A stretch of DNA of 64,000 nt from Macrolepiota albuminosa (lineage: Eukaryota; Basidiomycota; Agaricomycetes; Agaricales; Agaricaceae). Every line of letters starts with the position of its first letter. Position 1 is the stretch's first letter. Location of the stretch: contig JAMWFC010000049.1 in assembly GCA_027475525.1 (NCBI GenBank), forward strand, positions 2,774,947 to 2,838,946. The letters are read 5' to 3'. The notes beneath the pieces were generated by a model. The model was not told the origin of the DNA and ran no database searches. It was given only the letters and a program-made list of their open reading frames with translations. Below, piece after piece: positions 10,525 through 21,600 of the stretch. Both the position numbers and the translations under genes were made by a program.

Positions 10525-11946
10525 ATGGCTACATATACTCACACCTACTACCCCACAGAGTACCAGACTGATCCTTACAGATGTCCAGTACCTGAGCAAT
10601 ACACCACACAGACTCCCCATCCCATCTACCTACCCCTTCCATACAAACACCAACATATCTACTGCTACTGGGCCCCTGACCAGTCCCTCTATGACCTGGA
10701 GCCCTCAGTTAGTTGAGCCTCTCTGCTCAATCTGGCCATGGCATGACCAGTGGACATCTCATTGTACCAGAGCATTTCTGGGGGTCTACTGGAAACTCTC
10801 CCCATTCCTGGGAGACCTTGCCCAGTTCCCCCTAGTGAGGGCCCCTTTGCCCCCACCTCTTACTACAGCTGCCAGCGCCCCACTCCCCAGCCTTGCTGTC
10901 AGTTGCCCTACCTGTGTGGACCCCCTCATTGCCCATGGGACAACAGTGCTTTGAGAAATATGAGTGCCAATGCAATGAGGTACTCTGCTCTCTCAGGATC
11001 TTGCCAGAGACCTGTGTGCAATGAATCAGGGTGCTACTCATGGAATTCAGGCATGACAACTTGGAGGGCACCCTGGAGGACTGGGCATACTGCCTGGTTG
11101 AGTTTGGAGAACGACTTGCCTGGGTGAACTCCCAGAGCTAACCATAGTAAAGTATAGGTGCAACACAATTCTCTGCAAGGAACTGCAACAGCTACTCAAG
11201 GAAGTCCATATGTCCCCCTCTCCCTGACCCCTTAATGACCCTGCAGACCCCAGCCACTTAATTCACATCTGATGAGCACCTCTGGAACCCACTTTGGCAA
11301 ATCCTGTAGCCCCAACTCAGGAAGATTGACAGCAGGAGGCACAGCAGAGTGCATCAGCCATACTCCAGTCCCTGAACCTGATGGGTGGATTGTTTGACCA
11401 ACCCACTACCTGAATAGTAACTTTGTCAGCTCATTGTAGGGCTAATTATGTCCCCAGCACTTTCAAGACCTGGGCCCAGTCCCAGAGGCCCCTGGGACCA
11501 CTCCTACAATCAAACAACACCTGACCACCTCCTCAGACAGCTTCCACAAGATCCCAGGCTAACATGACAAGCACAGAGGACACATTGTGCTACATCAACG
11601 AAACTGCCCCAGGAAACAATGACCAACATGCCATGCCTGCCACAATCCTGATTACATTCCCCCCAGCAGCCCCAGCCCCTCCTAAGCTGACCTTCCAATG
11701 CAGCCCCCTGCTCTATTTTGACTTGCACAACCCCTTATGACCCCCAATGCAAGCCCAATCCTCCTGAATCAGATGTCTCCTGCCTTTTCTGGCATCTGGC
11801 CCAGCCCAGCATCCTGAACCAACACCTCAAAATCCCCTGCAACCGCCTGCACAGCCCCTGACATAACCCCAAGAACAAGCCATGGGCCCACTCCCTCCTC
11901 TCTCTGAGTGGAGATCAGGACCTTCTCCCCACTGGAACAAACCCCC
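10525..11946 (+). pseudogene. decayed internal region of element G (possible gag)
   Basis: An ATG 20 bp after the putative primer site opens a Tyr/Pro/Gln-rich frame (10525-10716). The frame continues through stops in other phases to a Pro/Cys-rich stretch (10750-11127) and a coding-like segment around EGTLEDWAYCLVEF near 11062. Position right after the LTR and primer site suggests gag, but I see no zinc knuckle or capsid motif. From 11150 to 11946 the sequence is Pro-rich and full of stops. A D' LTR cuts it off at 11947. Confidence 0.4.
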
Positions 11947-12354
11947 TGTAAGGGTGACCTCTGGAGGCTATGGCTCAGTCACACAGCTGGCAGAGAGAGA
12001 TCCAAAGTGTATTAGAGTATGTACTGACAATATCCTAATAACTACTCACCTGGCAGAGGGAGATCCAAAGAGAACAAGTTTGGGGATTTCCTATGCCTTG
12101 TTGGACGCTTCTGGGGCTTCTGAAGCATGGGAAACAACTGTACAGTACAACAAAACCTTAAAAACTCGAAAATTGACTAACCAAACAACTGTGCAAACAA
12201 GGCAGGAAAACTCCGGACTTTAGAAGTCAGAAAGGCAAACCGGGAAGCAGTGCTGAAGGGCCCACACCTGTCTGGATGATAGCTAAAGAACTAGAGCACC
12301 TCAAAGGTTGAGAATAGTACTAACAGATAGTGTTGAGAGAATAGAAACAACACA
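11947..12354 (+). mobile_element. solo LTR, family D' (408 bp)
   Basis: TGTAAGGG...AACACA, inverse of the copy at 7515-7924. The opposite orientation means the two are not the LTR pair of one element. No 5-bp duplication is seen (CCCCC left, ATAAG right). Confidence 0.7.
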
Positions 12355-13554
12355 ATAAGAGAATGATGGAAGAAATAAGGAAATGAATGAAAGGAGAGTG
12401 AAGGAATAAGAAGTGAAAGAAGAAACACTACTACTACTACAATGCTGGGCCCCCTCTCTGCAACATCACCAGACTGGACAATGCCTGCAATGCCCTCACT
12501 CATGAAGGGCACCTGGATATTGAAAAACCTGATGCATTTACAGACTGAGACCCCTGAAAATGGCATACCTTCCTCACTCAATGTCTTAACACATTTCAGG
12601 CAAAGCTGCTCACATTTCATGTTGACAGCTTCTAGATTGCCTTTGCTGCCTCCTATCTTCAAGAGATTGTCTTTGACCACTATATGGTGATATGACCCCA
12701 CACAGGCTAGCAGCATCAGTTTCAGATACCTTGCCATACTCATGCCAAACTTGGCACATGTGATATCCTTTTTAGGCCATTTCCAATAGACATACACAGA
12801 TTGATCAGTGATAGTGCTGGCAGCAGCTAGAATGACAGCTGGTATCACACCACTGGTAAGATCTTGACAGGTGGTGCTAATTAATCAGCACATGGCCTAG
12901 CTAGCCAGTGACAGCACTTATGAATTAGGAATAATGCAATTACTTGTGGCAGATAGCCTGGCATTTCACCATGGCACATGATAGTGCTTAATGACCTCAA
13001 GACAATTGGAATAACAAGCTAGCTCATAATTTTCTTTTATTTAGTTTGGCTTTTACTTACATTCTTACTATTCCACCCTGCCTTGGTGATGCTTAGTTGC
13101 TTGGCAATGGGGAACTTCAACTTACTATAAATACTTACCACTTGTCAATAGTTACACAGAACAGAGTACCCTGTCTACTTCACTCAGTTCACCTTATGGT
13201 TCAGATTTCTTTTGAGCTGACTAAGTTTATAAGTTGCCATCTGTCTGAACATTCTTAGCCTGCTTGCTGTAGTTATGCTTACAGAACTTACACACCTTGC
13301 ATCTATAGCAAGCACCTAGCAGCTTAGTTGATGCTAAGCCTTTTGTCCTCTTACTGCCTCTCTTGCTGCACTTACACCAGTTTAACTTAGTTGCCTAGAC
13401 ACCCAACCTTTAGTGCACATCTCTTACTGACACCCCCCTTGCCGACTTCATCCCTACTTTTCCAGCTTGTTCTCTGAGACCTGCCTGGGACTCCTTCAAA
13501 AGCACTTAGTGCACTCAACACTTACACGTCAGTAGCTGTAAACTGTATCTGCTA
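12355..13554. other. unassigned region with a minus-strand cysteine-rich frame
   Basis: A minus-strand frame running from 12848 down into the LTR (185 codons) has a cysteine cluster, CEQLCLKC followed by VCKC about 20 residues later, then a hydrophobic tail inside low-complexity DNA. It resembles in style the cysteine-rich minus-strand gene at 48591-50600, and could be a decayed exon of such a gene. From 12850 to 13554 I see no coding signal, repeat or LTR terminus that I can support. Confidence 0.35.
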
Positions 13555-14447
13555 TTGATCTACTTTTGGGCATCATCAATGGCCTTAATCCAGTTCAACC
13601 CAAACAACTCAGCCCTCTCCTGTTGGCAAGCCTTCATCAACAAGTTCTCAAGTAAGTTCAGGATCTACAATACTGTGGCCAAGGCCAAGGACAGCCTCTT
13701 CAATCTTGGATGCATCCTGAAAAACATTTCACCACCTTTATTGTACATTTTGAGAAGGAAGCTTATAAAACAAGTTGGAACTATAGCACTCTCCAGTATG
13801 CTCTCTGCTATGCACTGCCACAGTACATCAAAGGGATACAAGGCCCTCATCATGCAGATCAATCAGCACTACTAGGAGGACTGCAGCAAGTACTTGAACT
13901 TCCAGAACTTTGGAACCCTAGAGAAGGACTACCCTGGCCCTTTAGTGAACTTTCCAACCTCCTGAACTGAAACCCCAGCCCCTCCCCATTTTCTGACAAC
14001 TGCCCCCTAGTAAATTGCAGCCCACTCAATGCTAATCCCAGCAGCAGCACTCGCTCCTGGACCTAGCTCAATGCCACCATGGCCATCAATAACCTGGGCA
14101 ATGTGCTGAACCCTGATGAACTCCTGGAGGACTCTGAAGACCCTGATTTTGCTGACAAATAGGACAAAGAGGCCTTCTGGGCTGACCAGCTTCAGAAAAA
14201 GGAACGGCCTTGGATCAAGGTTCCAAAAGATGTGCAGGAGCAATGGAAAAAAGAAGGTGTCTGCATACTCTGCGGTGAGAAAGACCACTCCATCTCCAAG
14301 TGTCCCCAAAAACAGGCTATGGAACATGCCACCTGGATCTTCAAAGAGGAGGACACCACCTACAAGTACTCAGAAAATGACCCAGCAATTTAGACTTGGA
14401 AGATGCACTAAATCGTGGAATCAACCCCAACATCTTCTCCACCCTAG
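13555..14447 (+). pseudogene. Ty3/gypsy gag, capsid and zinc-knuckle part
   Basis: The frames at 13600-13860 and 13710-13970 together read as a retrotransposon capsid: WQAFINKFSSKF, then FTTFIVHFEKEAYKTSWNY, then KALIMQINQHY after a frameshift. Further on come NPDELLEDSEDPDFADK and the zinc knuckle ILCGEKDHSISKCP (C-X2-C-X4-H-X4-C) near 14270-14310. Several stops and at least three frameshifts break it. LTR F2 lies directly after. Gag packages element RNA in cytoplasmic particles; this copy is non-functional. Confidence 0.75.
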
Positions 14448-15451
14448 TGATGACGCCAACTGTGGTTGGGTGTGCTTTTTGCTATGTCTCAAGATGTCGT
14501 CTCCAGTGCTTGGCATAAGAGTGTGAGAGTTGGGGCAGGGGTCCCGGTGTGCTTGAGTAAGGTAACTAAATTGACATGCTAGAATCTAGTGCCTCTGACA
14601 CTACTTGGCAAAGCAGTAAATAATGAAGTGGATGCTGGTCGCAAGGTAAACAAGAAATATTGTAACATATGTGCCCATAGTAGCACCATAGATTTTGCTA
14701 ATGCTGGAATGAATCTAGCATTGAGCCCAAATGGTGGCTTGCATTACAGAAGGCCAAGGCTGAATAGCACTTGGGAATGAGAGATCCAAATATGCTGTTC
14801 TTTTCTTGCTATTTACAAAGTTTGTAGCTAGTCTTTATACTATATGCTACTGCAGTTCAAGAAAAAGTCCATATGGAGCACTAGAATTTAGTGCCTTGTC
14901 TCCTGATTATAGCTAACAGTGACCTGTCAATGGCGACCACCAGCACATGGATGACAGCAACCAACAGTATAACAGCCCATTGGCCATGGCTACTGCAAGA
15001 TAATAGTAAAATTGAAGATATCTGCCCCATTTCTGAGTATAATTCCAATTGGCCAGGACAGCCCAGGCTATAGTTGGAAAAACCTAGACAGACATCATAA
15101 GTTGACAGTGCTAATGCTGGCACTACTTATTTCCTTGATTTCCCATAAGTCCAGGTGTCAAGCGTTTATACTTTCTGATGGTGTTGTCTCAGCAGATGTC
15201 AGCGCCTAATGATATCCTTTTTTGGATGCTTAGTCAGGTGTAGGTTGAGAGTTACCCTCTGTAGCTGCACCAATAGTATCTCCTCGTAGTGCCTAGATTC
15301 CTAGGTGGTCATGTGGGTGTTGGCTGATAGGGTATATGTGGTGTTTTGGATGTCTATTCCTTTGTCATCGACCAGTCAGAGGCCAGTAGCTTAGCTTTTC
15401 TGTAGCCCTGTAATGTCCCTTGATGTGCTCAATCTGAGCAGAAGCCCATCA
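14448..15451 (+). mobile_element. LTR F2 (1004 bp)
   Basis: It starts TGATGACGCC and ends AGCCCATCA, with TG...CA ends, and matches the copies at 7925-8713 and 55363-56433 along its length. It lies between gag and protease-linker remains. The flanks (CTAG left, CCAA right) show no clear duplication, so it may be old or one end of a rearranged element. Confidence 0.75.
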
Positions 15452-16199
15452 CCAAACTACCTAGACCAGTCTCAGACATGTGTTACCCCCATTCTGACCT
15501 GTGAACTAACAACTCCAATCAACTCAAAAATGCTCAACATTAGGATTATTGGAGCCACCCCCTTTGCCTGCCTTATGTAGGACACCTTGCCATCCCTCCC
15601 AGAAGAGCACTTATGAGCAAACACTATTTCTCTGAAAAGGAAAACCAAGGAACAGATTCTCTGAGAAGTAGTTCCCCTGGAGTACCATGAGTTCACTGAC
15701 CTATTCTCTGAAGGAGACACTAAGGAGATTCTCTCTCACCAGCTCTATGACCATACTGTCATAAGCCACACCTATGCTACTCTGACCCCCCCTTCCTCAG
15801 AACCTGTCCACTATTCCCCACCCAGCACATCTCTGGGGCACACCAGACCCAGACTAACTAGACCTGATGCCACCCTAACCAAGGCTGATCTGGCAGGACC
15901 TGACAACCAGTCCTTCAGCAAGACCTGAATCCCAGCTAGCACATCATGCACCCCAGATGCCATTCCAAACCCTGATCAATCAAGCCTGGAAGCTGCCCCC
16001 ATTCAACACCACATTTCTGGCACCAGGCCCAGGCAATACACTGCAATCCATTTGCACTCCTGGGACCACACAACCGCAGAGGACTCTTACCTAGGCAATA
16101 CACCACACAAGATGGACTACATGGAGGGGGACATGGACCTCACCCAGATGGCCCAGAGCTCACCTGGCATCAGGTATTTAACCTGTAGTTTGTAGTTTG
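15452..16199 (+). pseudogene. Ty3/gypsy protease-to-RT linker remnant
   Basis: Near 15690-15760 the sequence reads EYHEFTDLFSEGD and HQLYDHTVI, the conserved segment between protease and RT of agaricomycete gypsy elements. The part before it should be protease but is too decayed to show an active site. From about 15790 to 16199 the DNA is Pro/Ser/Thr-rich in all frames and I see no recognisable domain. It probably continues the gag remnant at 13555-14447 across F2. Confidence 0.55.
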
Positions 16200-16617
16200 T
16201 TACAGTAGTCTTGATATTGCTAAAACTCTTGTCTCTATGCTTGTCTGTCTATCTACTCTGCAGAATCTATTCTCTTCTCTCTAACTCAGTCTCCTGGTCT
16301 ATTAGTCTCACTTCCCTTCTCTTCTGTCTTCTGGTCTCAGTCTCAGTTTCTAGGTCTTGGATCATTTTTGATCCCCTTACTCAGTGTCTCTCCACCTTCC
16401 AGCTCCATTTTCCCTTTGTCATATCTCAGACTTAGCCTGAGACTCCACCTCTGCCTGCTCCAACTCTGGTCCTCTGTATATACTCTGGAGCACTATCGGA
16501 GCCCCACCAGCTGCTCTGGAGTATGCTCTTGGCTCTCTGGAGCTACTGTAGATGTTGAGTCCACCTAGTAAGGACCTCCTCATAGTTGAAAGCTCCCATC
16601 ATCAGCAGAACCTGATA
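16200..16617 (+). mobile_element. LTR of element K, 5' portion not delimited
   Basis: The last part of an LTR ending AGAACCTGATA, similar to the G terminus GGAACCTGACA. It contains AGTCTTGATATT at 16207-16218. The DNA between is a pyrimidine-rich leader (16240-16450). I could not locate the left end of the LTR, so the start given is approximate. Confidence 0.55.
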
Positions 16618-16618
16618 T

Positions 16619-16630
16619 AATATCAAGACT
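16619..16630 (+). promoter_or_regulatory. self-priming-type primer binding site of K
   Basis: AATATCAAGACT lies 1 nt after the LTR end and is the exact complement of 16207-16218 in the LTR. The same arrangement is seen in element G. Confidence 0.6.
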
Positions 16631-16646
16631 CCCCCTTACCCCAGCC

Positions 16647-18333
16647 ATGGAAGGTGCAGGGACAGCATCAGTATGGGGCTCACCAGCCTCTAGTGCACCT
16701 AACGGATTCGTCAAGAAGGAGGATCTAGAACAGGCAGTCCATACAGTGGTAGCTAATGCCATGAGCAAATTGGAAATACTAATCTCTACGAGTTTAATGG
16801 CACCACAAATGGGTATGGCTCCTGGATTATGCCACTTCTGTGGTGAACCAGAGCATACAATGATATGAGGATGCTGCAACACTTTGGAACAGTACATATG
16901 CCAAAGAAGACTTAGACATGGTACTGATGAGAAAATAGTTCTACCTTTGGGCGCTAACATCCTGACTTGTACAGATCAGAAAACCTTCCAAAGTCATATT
17001 GATGAGTGGCATAGATGAAATCTGGGTAACTTAGCAACTGGCAGTTTGGCAAATCCAATGGCAGTGGAGACAAAAGTGAACCCTCAGCAAGCACTTATTC
17101 ACAAGGTACTACAGTTAAATGTGGTCAATGAGCAACTAGCACTCATATAGAAAGAACACATCAAGACTCTTAAACAAGAATTAAAGTTGCTAAAGAATCA
17201 GGTATTCAATGGTGTGGAGATTAGAAAGGGAAAGCAGCTGTTAAAGAATTATAAGCCTGCTAGTGCACCCATAGAGGACAGTAAACTGCCAGCACCTAGC
17301 ACCAACAATAACACCCCTGCAGAAGGAAAAACAATGGCTACAGAACCACCCCTCCATCTCTATTCAGTACTACCTGGCAACTATGTACCACCAAACAATC
17401 AAAATTATGGGGTGCCAGATAAACCTGTGGAAGGATACCAACCCATAGCACCTATTTACAATATAGAAAAGTCTAAAGGGATATTTGACCACATAATGAG
17501 GAGTCAAGTAACGATATTGGTAGGAGAGCTGTGCAGCATAGTGCCTGATGTACAAAACCAGATCCAGATAGTGGTAACTCCTCAAAGAAACGTCGCCAAC
17601 AACATAACTGCAGTCAATGAATGCAATGATGCACTGCCAGAATTCACCTACATCTCAGAAACTATGGTGACAGAAGAGAAGCTGGCAGAAGCACTGCAAC
17701 CATTAGCTATGTCAATTGATCTGATGGAAACTTATTTCAAGATGCTAAGGTCTGACAAAGATCCTGCTATATTAACAGTAGCACAGGACTCGCATGCTAT
17801 TTGCTCAATTATATTGACAGTAGATGGAAAAAGCAAAGTAGAATCTAGTGTGAATAGTGGATCGAAGATCATTTTGATGGCAGCAGACATTGCTAATGAG
17901 CTAGGAATTATTTACAACCTGGGGATAGTTCTCAATATGCAAAGCACTAATGGTACTATCGATTGGTCCCTCAGATTAGCTTGCAATGTTCCCTGTTCTA
18001 TTGGTGACTTGACATTTTATTTACAAATTCATATTCTATGGTTATCTGCCTACAACCTATTATTGGGAAGGCCTTTACCTTTTGATGTGTTAGCCTGATC
18101 AGTCATTAAGACAATGTCAGAAGAGGAAACGACACTAACTATTAGTGATCCAAACTCGGGAGTTAAAAGGACTGTGCCTATGTTTTCTCATGGGAAATCG
18201 CAATGCCCAGGACCTAGGCAATGACCCTATGTCATGGACAAAGTACATAAGTGTTTTTCAGCACCATCAAGGAGATGAACAAGGAGGATCATGGAGATGA
18301 AGTGCTAATTTTAGACTATAATCATTGGACTGA
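16647..18333 (+). pseudogene. element K gag-protease, 5' part
   Basis: It starts at ATG 16647. A zinc knuckle begins CHFCGEPEHTMI near 16830 and is broken by a TGA where an Arg codon is usual. A coiled-coil-like stretch around 17100-17250 follows, then an acidic linker. The frame 17187-18098 holds a retropepsin-like domain: SIILTVDGKSKVESSVNSGSK, where the usual D-S/N-G-S active-site aspartate is Asn, then LGIIYNLGIVLNMQSTNG and AYNLLLGRPL. The gene is interrupted at 18333 by element J and resumes at 29510. It is the oldest element here, because four later insertions lie in it. Confidence 0.8.
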
Positions 18334-18568
18334 TGTAACGAAGTTACGAAGTTTAGAGAGCTTAGTGTGCACACACGACACTGAATCAGACCAGACCGGT
18401 CTATTGACAATGTAGTATACACAAAAATAAGCTGCTTTGTAAGCAGCTGGTAAACTAAGTTATATAGTAATGTAATTAATATTATATTATAATAAATATA
18501 ATATAATAATATCTACTGTAAAGTAAGTAAAGCTATGTGGCCAACGCCACATAGCGGGCTACGCTACA
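18334..18568 (-). repeat. element J 3' LTR
   Basis: TGTAAC...GCTACA, 235 bp, differing from 29270-29504 only by A for G at the CACRAAAATAAG position. It contains a strong hairpin (AGCTGCTTTGTAAGCAGCT), an AT-rich core of TATA-like repeats, and an 8-bp inverted repeat around ATGTGGCCAACGCCACAT. Confidence 0.95.
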
Positions 18569-18579
18569 CACCCCCCAAT
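18569..18579 (-). promoter_or_regulatory. element J polypurine tract
   Basis: Read on the element strand this is ATTGGGGGGTG, directly before the 3' LTR. Element I has ATTGGGGGGTA at the same place. It primes plus-strand DNA synthesis. Confidence 0.75.
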
Positions 18580-18613
18580 CAGACCGAGCTACGGTCTTGA
18601 GATAATACGACGG

Positions 18614-21600
18614 TCATGCCGTCGGTAAGTCTGGGACGGGGGCAATGGGAGAGTTCCCAGGCTCCCGGAATGGATCGGCAGTCGCGTCGTCCATGTCATA
18701 GTCGAGGAGTTCATCCTCGGGTGCGGGCGCGTAAGAAGTGCCCGAAGGCCCTGCTACTGGCAGGGAATCGTCATAGTCCCGGAGGGGGGACAGTGTGAGA
18801 TTGGGGTCGATGGTCGACCCCAAGACGGTTGGTTGGGGATCAGGCAGATCCCCGGTGTCGGACGGGTACTGGCGCGTCCAGATTTCGCAGGCATGAATGT
18901 CTTGCCCGATGAAGAGGTACATCCCCTTGGCGAGCGCGTCGTCGTATGCACGACAACTGTCCTGCTGCTGGAGCATCAGGCGTTGACGATCGCCGATGGT
19001 GGCCTCGCGCCACCCATCCCACTGAGGGATGGACTGGGGTGTACCGTAGTGATCGAGGCGTTGTAGCCTCTCGTCGTCGATAGCAGCCGCCTCGTTGTAG
19101 AGCCGGCTGTCGCTGAAGAATAGATGGGCCAAGTAGGTGACCCCATAAGTGTACGCGTGGTCAGCCCAGCTGACCGGGATTTGATTGTGAAGAAGGACGT
19201 GTAACGCGTCCGAAGTGGAGAACACGGAAGCTGACGCTTCCGGAATGTCCACAGCCCGAACCTCGAAGGTAGGGTCGTCGGCGTGGATGGGCTCAAAGAC
19301 TCGCCCCGTGGCCGCCTCGTACTCGGCCATGGCCTCTTTATAGAGGCCTGGCCTGGCAAAGACGTAGGCCAGGTACTTGTGTACCGTGGCCTTAGAGGGG
19401 CGGCTGGCGCTGAGGGCGCGTACAAGCGCAAACCCAAAGAGGCTGCGCCAATGAATGCGCATGGCTCGGTCCATGGCCAGACCGGTCCACACATTGGACG
19501 TCCCAGGACGTCCATAGAGGAGGGCGTATGAGCCCAGGTAGTCCAAAGCAAATGGTTGCTTTGGATCAGGGGGGGTAAGGCCGACAAAGGCAATCTTCCC
19601 TCCCTCTTTGCGGCGATAGAGCCGCGACAGCACAATCATTCGCGGGAAACTCTCCCGCTCCTCTGGACTCGCAAAGGGTACCGCGATAGTCCTATACTCG
19701 ACCTCGTCGAGTAAATGAGACATGGCTCTGTCTCGGGCCGTAGGGTGGCAGTTGAGCGCCACCCGCTTGAATTCGTTGAGCAAGAGGTAGCCCAACTGAC
19801 GCTGACAAAGCGGCGTAAACTGGTTGTTGACCAGTGCGTGAAGTCTGCGGACTTCTCGAGGGCTGCGGGGAAACCCGCGAGGTGCAACTTGGTACACCTT
19901 ACTGTTGTGGGGCGTCGCGGCGGCGTTGCCCGGTTTGTCGTCCTCGAAGGACCTGGCTGCGTGGGCTTCTTGCCCGACGAAGATGGTATTGGTCATTGGC
20001 GACCAATAGAATTGGGGAGCCAACCCCACGCCAAAGAATGAGTTCTGGCGCTCAATAGTGTGATCACGGTAGATCACCACACCGAGCACATCAGGGATGC
20101 GCCCAGTTTCGTCCTCAAGGAGGGCGGCCCCTCGTTTGGCGCTGTTCTGCGCCCGACGCTCCATCTTGGCTCGTCGATTGCTGTTGCGCCGTTCGTGCGC
20201 CATACGTTGTGCCGCCGTCTCGTGCGGCACTGGGGATTCCATACGAGCCTCTTCAGGCTCCTCATACCAATCGTCGTCGGAGGGAGGGGAAGGCAGCCTC
20301 TCCGGCTCCGACTTCTCAGATCGTGGGTCCATTGCCCACACACACCGCGGGAGTCGGGCTGGCAGGCCCTCTACCAGTATAGCGGGTAAAAAGGGGATGT
20401 TAGCCCCTGGGGCCCCTTTCGGGGCATCCTCGGGGAAGTGCACGTTGACGTAGGCGCGCACTTCCGGTTGCTTACCCCGACGATCCTTTCGGGGTTGTGA
20501 GGCCTTGGCCTCAGTGGGACGTGTGCTCACACCCCTGGAACTCTGCTCCCCAGAGTACGTGGTGGATACCACGGATACTGGTCGCGAAGACGCGACCTCA
20601 GACGCGCCGCTGGCGAGGCGCTGGATAAGCCGGGGGGCGGCTGGAGCAGGAACATCTTCATAAGGGAGGATGTCCCGTCCTAGACCGGCCTCCTGGCCGG
20701 GGGCAGCAACGCTCGACTTAATCGAGCGGGAGGGCGCGTCCTCCACTCCTTGCCGACGTGCCCTTTTGCTGGAGTCGGTGTCCTGACTTGGGGGTGTAGT
20801 CTGCCGCTTACGAGCGGCCAAGAGGGCAAGGAGATCAGTTTTGCGCTGAGCGCGCATGTGATCCATGTCGTCCATCATCCGGCAGATGAGGACGACTGCC
20901 TCCGCATCGCGGAGGAATGATGACTCTGCGGGTACATCGTACCCGTTATCTCCCAGTCGTTGGAGAAGGGTAGCCAGGACTAAGTCCTGGCTGTGAGTGG
21001 GCTCGACAGCCCGTGCTTTTCCTTTGTCGCGTTGAGGACGCGACTCTTCTTCCGAGCTGGGCTCGGATTGGTGCGGCATTTCCAGCCGCTGTAGCAAGGA
21101 GAGCTTGGCCAGGCTCTCCGTCGGCGCATCGGACGATGAACCGACGCTTCGTTCTGTATTGAGAGTTTCTGCTCTCTCAATGGCCGCGGTGGCCTGCACG
21201 AGGAATGCTCGGCGTCTCTCTAGGTTATCGGTTGGTACTGTGGTCGACAGGAAAATCGACCGGCCTCCCTTGGCTTGCGACTCATGCGAGTTGCTGTACT
21301 GGGGCATTGCGCCCCAAGCCCCCATCCAAGCCGGGGGGTACGGCATCATTACGGGCACACCACCCATCCCAGGGTAGTGCGCCAGGGCGGTAAACTGGGG
21401 AAAAGGATGTGTCCCCAGTTGCCCTGTTGCCGGTACAGGGGCAAGCTGCCTCCATGCCGACGCTGCTTGGGGGCTGACTAGCCCCCCGTAGGCCTGTTGC
21501 TGGAATTGGCCCTCGGTGTGATGTGGCGCATAAGCGCCCGGTGCTGGTTGTTGGGGCTGATAGCCGCCCACAGGTGCGTTCTGGGGCATGAAGTTGCCCT

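Noticed and set aside
7515..12354. The two D' LTRs as the LTR pair of one element
   Set aside because: They are in opposite orientation; an LTR pair must be direct.
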